Below are positions 58,118 through 64,000 of a DNA stretch of 64,000 bases, piece after piece; within the stretch, counting starts at the first letter, position 1; each line of letters begins with the position of its first letter. The notes under the pieces were generated by a model that made no database searches, was not told the origin of the DNA, and worked only from the letters and a program-made list of their open reading frames with translations. The translations under genes and the position numbers were made by a program. The stretch comes from Gyrodactylus bullatarudis. Lineage: Eukaryota; Platyhelminthes; Monogenea; Gyrodactylidea; Gyrodactylidae. The DNA lies in NCBI GenBank assembly GCA_012064415.1, contig SSNU01000294.1:1-64000 (forward strand), read 5' to 3'.

Positions 58118-58316
58118 CAGGGCTCTTCCTAAGTGCTGATTTGTAATGCGTCGAATTTGGTGAAGTCGATTCAATTAAGTTGAACATTTTTGCCTTTGTA
58201 CATCAAAAACTAAGCCCACTACTTTTAAGTAGAATATGGTTCTTTTTTTTAAATAATTCATGATATTTTGAATTTAAATTCGACGCATTACAAATCAGCA
58301 CTTAGGAAGAGCCCTG
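58118..58316. mobile_element. Small hAT-like MITE with 41-bp TIRs
   Basis: CAGGGCTCTTCCTAAGTGC and about 22 further bases are exactly mirrored at the other end (GCACTTAGGAAGAGCCCTG). Total 199 bp, no coding. The CAGGG end suggests hAT. The flanking octamers (TTTATAAT, AACTTGGC) do not match, so no target duplication survives. Confidence 0.7.
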
Positions 58317-58319
58317 AAC

Positions 58320-60145
58320 TTGGCGCTAGAATCACTTTTCTCGATCTCTGAACTGAAGATTTTTATTGATTCCACAGTGAAGGAGTGATCAAGCGATATG
58401 AATTATGCTTAACCTCATGTTCATTTGAGAGTTTAATTTCGATTTCGAAAATTTGACAGTGATATTCAGTTTTATATTTAGCTCATTAAAAAAATAGATT
58501 TGTCCTCTACTAGGGGGGGGGGGTTAGATGTCCCTCAAGTAGGTTGAAATAGCGTCGAAATTATTCAAATAAATAAACTCAAATATTTTTCCATTTATTC
58601 TCTTTAAATTTGTGTCTCGTTCTCACATGAGAGAGAGAGAGAGAGTACACACTGTGTCTGCCTACACAACTATCGATTTGTATATATACCTGTCCATGTA
58701 TGACATACAAAATATGTATAGTACATGACAGTTGTCATGATGAAAATATGTTGATATTGTTACTAAAATTATAATAATAACTATTTATTATTAATACAGT
58801 ATTTTGCTATTATTCACTTTTGTCGTCACACCGTTCTGTTGTTATAATTTCGTCAATGTTATCAGATGTAACAATTTTTTAGTTTTAATTTTCAATTCAT
58901 TCAATGCACTCTTGTCAGTTGGTGTAAAATGAAATATAGACGACTGAAGTTACCCTGCATATATTTAAACTTTTGTATGCATTTCTTCTGGAATGACTCT
59001 ACAGAACTTTTCAGGATCATTTGCCTTTCAATGAGATGTGATGAACTCTATGAATAAATTTCTTTCAATTGAAAATATGCAAATCTTAGGTTGGAAGATA
59101 AGAGGAAAACGTTCTGCTTCGGTCACTAAGTTTGGAAGCAAAACCTGGATGGCTAAAGAACGATGGAGAATTTTTGAATAAAAGAGTAGTCAGATCGATT
59201 TATTGTTTTTGAATGGCTAAAAATGAAATCTAAACAAAATACCAAATTTGTGTCATAGAATTGTTAAAGTTGAATGAAAATATGAGAACACAATGTGGTT
59301 AGATTCAGAACCTTTGTCTGATCTTGATCTCAAACTTTGTTATTTAATAGTCTAAAATCAATAGAATCTTTGAGATTAAACACTGAAGATGGGGAAAACT
59401 TTAAACTTGATTTGAAAGAATCTCATCATTACTTATTCAGCATCTTAATAAATTGTTTTCATTCCTTTGAAATTTGGATCAGTGATCACAATAATGTATA
59501 TCATTCATTTGTACATTTAGTGTATTATATATAAATTATATAATATAAATATATAATAAATAGAATAGATACGATGATGTAGGATTAGTCTCTAGAAGGA
59601 AAGATGATAAGAAATTCAACTGGTTTCAAAACTCAGTGAACATTTGATTCCGGGGCGAGGAGTGCGAAATACACGCACAAATATATCATAATTAGGGTCC
59701 GCAGAAATGCTAATTTTACTATTTTTCATATGTTGCTCAGAATCTTCTGAAAAGTATAAAAATCTATTTCAGACTTCCTGAAAATTTTTGTGCAAAAGAT
59801 AATTTTGCTATTTTTTCAGTTGATATACCCACATTATTTAGTTTTAAATATGATTTGTCTAATCCATATCGTCAATTAAACAAAGATGGTTACGAAAAGA
59901 AGAAGAGAACAGATGAGGTTGAAAGCATACACTCATGAATCAGGGACACATCATGCACCATACTACTGGTACATTACAGACCCTCACACCCATCAATACT
60001 CATTATCTTGGCTTGAATGTTTTTTTTAACGCCCACTCAACACTAAAGCAAGTTGCATGGCAGAGTTTGGAGAAAAAAATTAATAAAAACTAACGATCAA
60101 AGTTATCATTCTTCTTCTTAATAATGAAAGATGCATCCCATTAGG
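58320..60145. other. Non-coding stretch with simple repeats
   Basis: A G run is at 58513-58523, a GA repeat at 58629-58646 and a TA-rich tract at 59525-59560. No gene recognised. Confidence 0.4.
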
Positions 60146-60149
60146 TATA

Positions 60150-60345
60150 TTCTTTTCAGAATAATACATACTCTCTTAATGCTCGCGTGAGCTTTGCTCA
60201 AGATTTAGTTACAAGGAAATGTAGATTTCTTTCTAATGCACAGAACTATTATTGAAAAGTGTGAATTTTTGAGAGTAGCTAAACTCTTACTATCTTGAAG
60301 GAAGACTACGGCCCTCTCGAAATCAGATCCTCAGAGAGAGATCTA
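60150..60345 (-). repeat. Repeat family R3, minus-oriented copy
   Basis: Reverse complement of 49425-49660, with a short extra piece near 60335-60400. No coding capacity recognised. Confidence 0.65.
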
Positions 60346-60349
60346 AAGC

Positions 60350-61500
60350 TCCAATTACATTTGACTGAATAAGTCTCTTTTATTAATATCTAAGATGCTT
60401 GGTCACCGCAGTACTGTATCTTTATTGAAACAGAAATCCTTTTCTTCTCAAATATTACAATTACTTTTTTAAGTCCTCTGATAATGAGACCTTTTATGTT
60501 CAATTAAGTTTTAACTTTTATCTATGATATAGACGCTTGAACAGAAGAGTCAACTGATTTCTGTTCCTAGTTCCCTTTTTCGAATAGCTGATATTAAAAT
60601 TGGGGGTACAATGGGTTGGTGTGCCGACTTCACTTGCTTGGGGATCAGTTTGAACTTTGTAAAAACCTCACATCACCTTGAGTTTATTATTCCTATGTAT
60701 CATATCATTAAATTTCAAAAAAAAGATCTAAAATTAGTTTTATAATGAAATTTATTAACATTTTTCACTGAACCCAGAAAGAAATATTTTATTTTGCAAG
60801 AATGAATGGAAATATTTTCAATCAACAACCCTCAAATGGAACTAAATTCTGTACTACTGAGCTCAAGATTGACAGCCTTGTACACACATTTATTAATGAA
60901 TCGCAAAGACAATCCCTCCACTGAGAATGCAAGAAAAAGGGAGTGTGTGATTCATATACCTGAACTATGCATACTATAGTAGTAAAAGTAGGGATTGACA
61001 ATCTCTATGATAAAGAAAGCATTAATAAATAACGAGTGAATGAGTAACAGTGGAAAAATGTTACACACAAGGAAAAACGTAAACAACTCAAAATACAACA
61101 TACTGTACTAAGAATTCGAAGTATACTTTCTTCTTATACACATTATAAAGACAGTCTTTAAATTGAACCGCCAATGTGGAAACTAAACAAAAGATTCTCT
61201 TTCTCGTTCAATCATTTTTAAACTTGAAGCAAGTTTCTTTTTTAATTCGAGTGAATATTGACTGCTTTAGTTTCTTCCATAATAAGGAATAGACCAAAAT
61301 TCCCCACTAGAACCATATGACCATCTTGGTTATCTCCAATAACTTACAATTAAACTTGATTTGCTCAAATTTTGAGTTGATCTAAGGTCATTTCTTCCCG
61401 ATTACCATTAGAAAAGGAAATCAGAAATTAACTAGGAATATTTCATTTTTTATTTTTCAAGTATTTTAGATAATTATTTTATTTGTTACAGGGTGTTTAC
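60350..61500. other. Non-coding stretch, nothing recognised
   Basis: AT-rich, no frames of note. Confidence 0.4.
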
Positions 61501-61539
61501 ACAAAAAACACCCTATAAATAGAATAATTCCGTTCTATG

Positions 61540-62025
61540 TGCTTAAGTAATGTATCCCACAGGTTAATTTTTTTTGAAATAGTGAAATTTTTATTTATAT
61601 ATAGAAATAATTATTAATTATAATAGTACATATAAGAGAACAGGTAAAGAATGTTGAATGTGCCCGGTGTGAGAGGCTAGGATCGAAAGTAAGGGGTTCC
61701 GAATGAGAGGTGAGAGAGATACCACAACGCCACAGGATCGTCTTATTTGGTAATGGATTAGCCCATGTCGCTAAATGTTTCAGCTTACTAATGAATCCCA
61801 CTGTGACTAGTACAAAAAGCTATATAATATTCTTTATTCCAATCAACATAAAATGAGATTTTGGCGTCAAATCGAAATTTGAAAAATAACCATATTTTTC
61901 ACAAAAATTTTTTATTTTCAGAATTTTTTTCTTCAAATGGTAAAAGTGGACATAATGAGTAGGATTCCAAAAAATCTTTAACAATATCGAATTCTTGATG
62001 AAAAAATCGAGATTTCTTCAACCAA
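61540..62025. repeat. Composite repeat: 4200-type unit plus foldback F1 fragment
   Basis: 61540-61825 matches 4200-4320 in block order (GTAATG, TTGGTAATGGATTAG, GTTTCAGCTTAC, GTGACTAGTAC). 61850-62020 matches a foldback F1 right arm (GATTTTGGCG, GGTAAAAGTGGACATAATGA, GATGAAAAAATCGAGATTTC). The same two modules are neighbours at 4200-5154. Confidence 0.6.
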
Positions 62026-62394
62026 CTTTAGGTAATTTCTAATTTCCTTGTCTAATGGTAATCGGGAAAAATGATCCTCTGAATAGAGATAAGATATTTA
62101 TTAAAATTGAGTTCCCTCCCATGCTATGGCTGAGTGATTTCTTGATATCTCCTTATTCATATCTGAGGCATGAATAATCTTTATATCTGACAGTTTTATC
62201 TTTATCAAAATTTATTGGACAATCAATCTTTCTATTTATTCTTATTTATCATCATAATTTGTTCTTTTAAGATTAAAAGATTAAATAATTGATGAGATCA
62301 GAGAAAATCGGAAAACTCTTTTAGTCCCAGAGAATAGTTTTTTAATGAATCGTTTTTGATCTTTTACCTAAAAATACGCCTAATTAGTAATCAA

Positions 62395-62931
62395 TAGGGC
62401 GGTCAAAATGCTATTTTTGATATGTTGCTAGAATTTTCATGAGAACTATGAAATTAACTTTCTTCACCGTCAAGGTTATTTCCTCATGAAAATAATTTTG
62501 CTATTTTCTTGCTATTCAAAATCGAATGCTATTTTTCCATTAATTAATTGCTATTTTTTGCTATTTATTCGGGCTAAGCCCTTGTCAGATAAATGGTAAC
62601 ATGAGAAGAAATCTTATTTTCTTGATTACTATCAACTCTTAATTTGAATCAAGCTGTCTCTAAAGCGTTTCAATCTTGTAATAGAGCCTGTTCTGAAGGT
62701 TTTTGATTGGTCAAAGAAAAATTTTAAGCTTGGGATATTATTTAAACCTCATTCGTTCCATAATTAAATGTCTGATCACACGTTTAGACGCAATGACGCG
62801 CCTAACCCAAACGAAAAATTAGTTTTTTATAATTTACTTACAAGTGGTATATAACATTATTTTTCATAGGCTATAACTTTTGGAAATTGTGCTATTTTTT
62901 TCTGAAAAAATGCTATTTTGTGACCGCCCTA
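62395..62931. mobile_element. hAT-type non-autonomous element with intact TSD
   Basis: 537 bp with ends TAGGGCGGTCA and TGACCGCCCTA, the TIRs continuing into AAATGCTATTTT. An exact 8-bp duplication GTAATCAA flanks it (62387-62394, 62932-62939) and fits the hAT target consensus nTnnnnAn. No transposase frame, so it is non-autonomous. A truncated relative lies at 33741. Confidence 0.85.
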
Positions 62932-62939
62932 GTAATCAA

Positions 62940-64000
62940 TAATTAGTTTTCGAGGAAAAATTGAATCATTCTTTGATTCAAAAATCGGCTTTCTCTCAAA
63001 TATTGGCAGATAACGTTTTCATCCTTCTGAACCCTAAAATTTTTGTTAGAATCTTTTTCTGAGGTTGTATGTTCTAGTATGAGACGTAAGCTGTACATTT
63101 TAAATACAAAATTGCCTTGTCAAGTTATTTTTTTTAGCTATAAAAAATAACTATTTCAACCATCATCAGTATTTGTTTATAACCCCTTCTGTTTGCTACC
63201 TGACTTGATGTTGTCTTCTAGCTTGCATTGGTCTATCTGTAGAATTAGAAAAGGTTTTAGTATCTCTTAAGAAACTAAGAATTATAATACAGTTTTTATA
63301 ACATAAAAATTATCATCATTAGTATCTTTGATAAATGATGAATATTTCTGATGATGTTTAAAGACAAGACTGATTTTGAAGAACACTCTAGAGAATAAAA
63401 GATTATGCCTAACTGGCTCGATTATGAGCTCTACATCTTGAGAGATGTAAGAAATTTTCCCATCGACATGAACTGTTTGGAAAGATAAGATAGCTCGAAA
63501 GAATCATCTCTAAAGAAATGATACAGGACAGAGCTGCCAGGCTCCACTTAGTATAGTTAGATGAGACAAATTTTAATCTGTTTTGTAAACGAAAAGTAGA
63601 TCGTTCAGTTGTTGGAACAAGAGAAAGTGTGGCAAATTCTTAAAGACAATAAATGATTTTTTTCAATATGCGAAATTGATTATTTGGTTTTATGAAAATC
63701 ATTTGTAAATTTACGAAATTCATAACCCTTTAGTACGAAAACGATATGAAGAGATTTTTATTTGATGAATGAATCTATTGAATACTCAATTGAAATTTTA
63801 CGAAATTGAAACCTGAATCATTCGAAATTCATCTGAAAGAGGTGTGTAAAAGATACCAAAATCAAGTAAATTAAGCTTCTACTCGAATCTTAGAAACTGG
63901 ACATCTGACCGAGTTTGAATTCATAGGCTCTCTTCAAATTTGTTGATGCTGGTAAATCCATAATTGGAAGAAAACAAAATATGTATATATTTTGTGTAGA
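62940..64000. other. Non-coding stretch, nothing recognised
   Basis: AT-rich with no supportable gene or repeat up to the window end. Confidence 0.4.

Overview
This is a strongly AT-rich stretch of an animal nuclear genome. Genes are split by spliceosomal introns, and old transposable elements of nearly every major class are scattered through it. Codon use, GT-AG introns, mariner, Penelope-like, Ty3/gypsy, LINE, hAT and piggyBac remnants and simple repeats all point to a metazoan. An arthropod (a crustacean such as a copepod) fits best, but that is inference, not proof. No prokaryotic feature, CRISPR array, rRNA or convincing tRNA was seen.

Four host genes can be supported. (1) A Ras-superfamily GTPase on the minus strand was rebuilt from four exons (40214..40046, 35976..35800, 29227..28887, 25396..24857). 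All junction phases match, giving about 408 residues with G1-G5 motifs, a long basic Ser-rich tail and a terminal CaaX box (CLIS). (2) A divergent bHLH-PAS transcription factor lies on the plus strand (19946..24520, five exons, 5' end not found). Two of its introns would be only 32 and 34 nt long. These two genes are convergent and their 3' UTRs probably overlap. (3) A small single-exon secreted acidic protein lies on the minus strand (19556..19128). (4) The first exon of another secreted protein lies on the minus strand (13959..13676).

Layout: 1-510, piggyBac transposase N-terminus running off the left edge. 2.7-3.1 kb, broken mariner transposase. 4.2-5.2 kb, the first of a family of large foldback elements with TA flanks. 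5.2-13.5 kb, apparently gene-poor. 13.7-14 kb, secreted-protein exon. 16.1-17.1 kb, gypsy RT remnant next to a second foldback. 19.1-24.5 kb, acidic protein and bHLH-PAS gene, whose large intron holds an antisense gypsy carcass. 24.6-40.2 kb, the GTPase gene with TE-rich introns. 40.8-44.1 kb, a nearly full-length LINE. 44.1-48 kb, piggyBac, foldback, palindromic and Penelope remnants. 49-64 kb, TE-derived and unassigned DNA.

The most unusual observation is at 51166..51463. A 298-bp element with about 78-bp terminal inverted repeats and TA flanks, like a Tc1/mariner-type MITE, carries a complete type-I hammerhead self-cleaving ribozyme core (51261..51303). Its stem III is a loopless palindrome. 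Such ribozymes are known from Penelope-like retroelements and retrozymes, and two Penelope-like copies lie 3-5 kb away. A hammerhead inside a DNA-transposon-like inverted-repeat element is not something I recognise as described.
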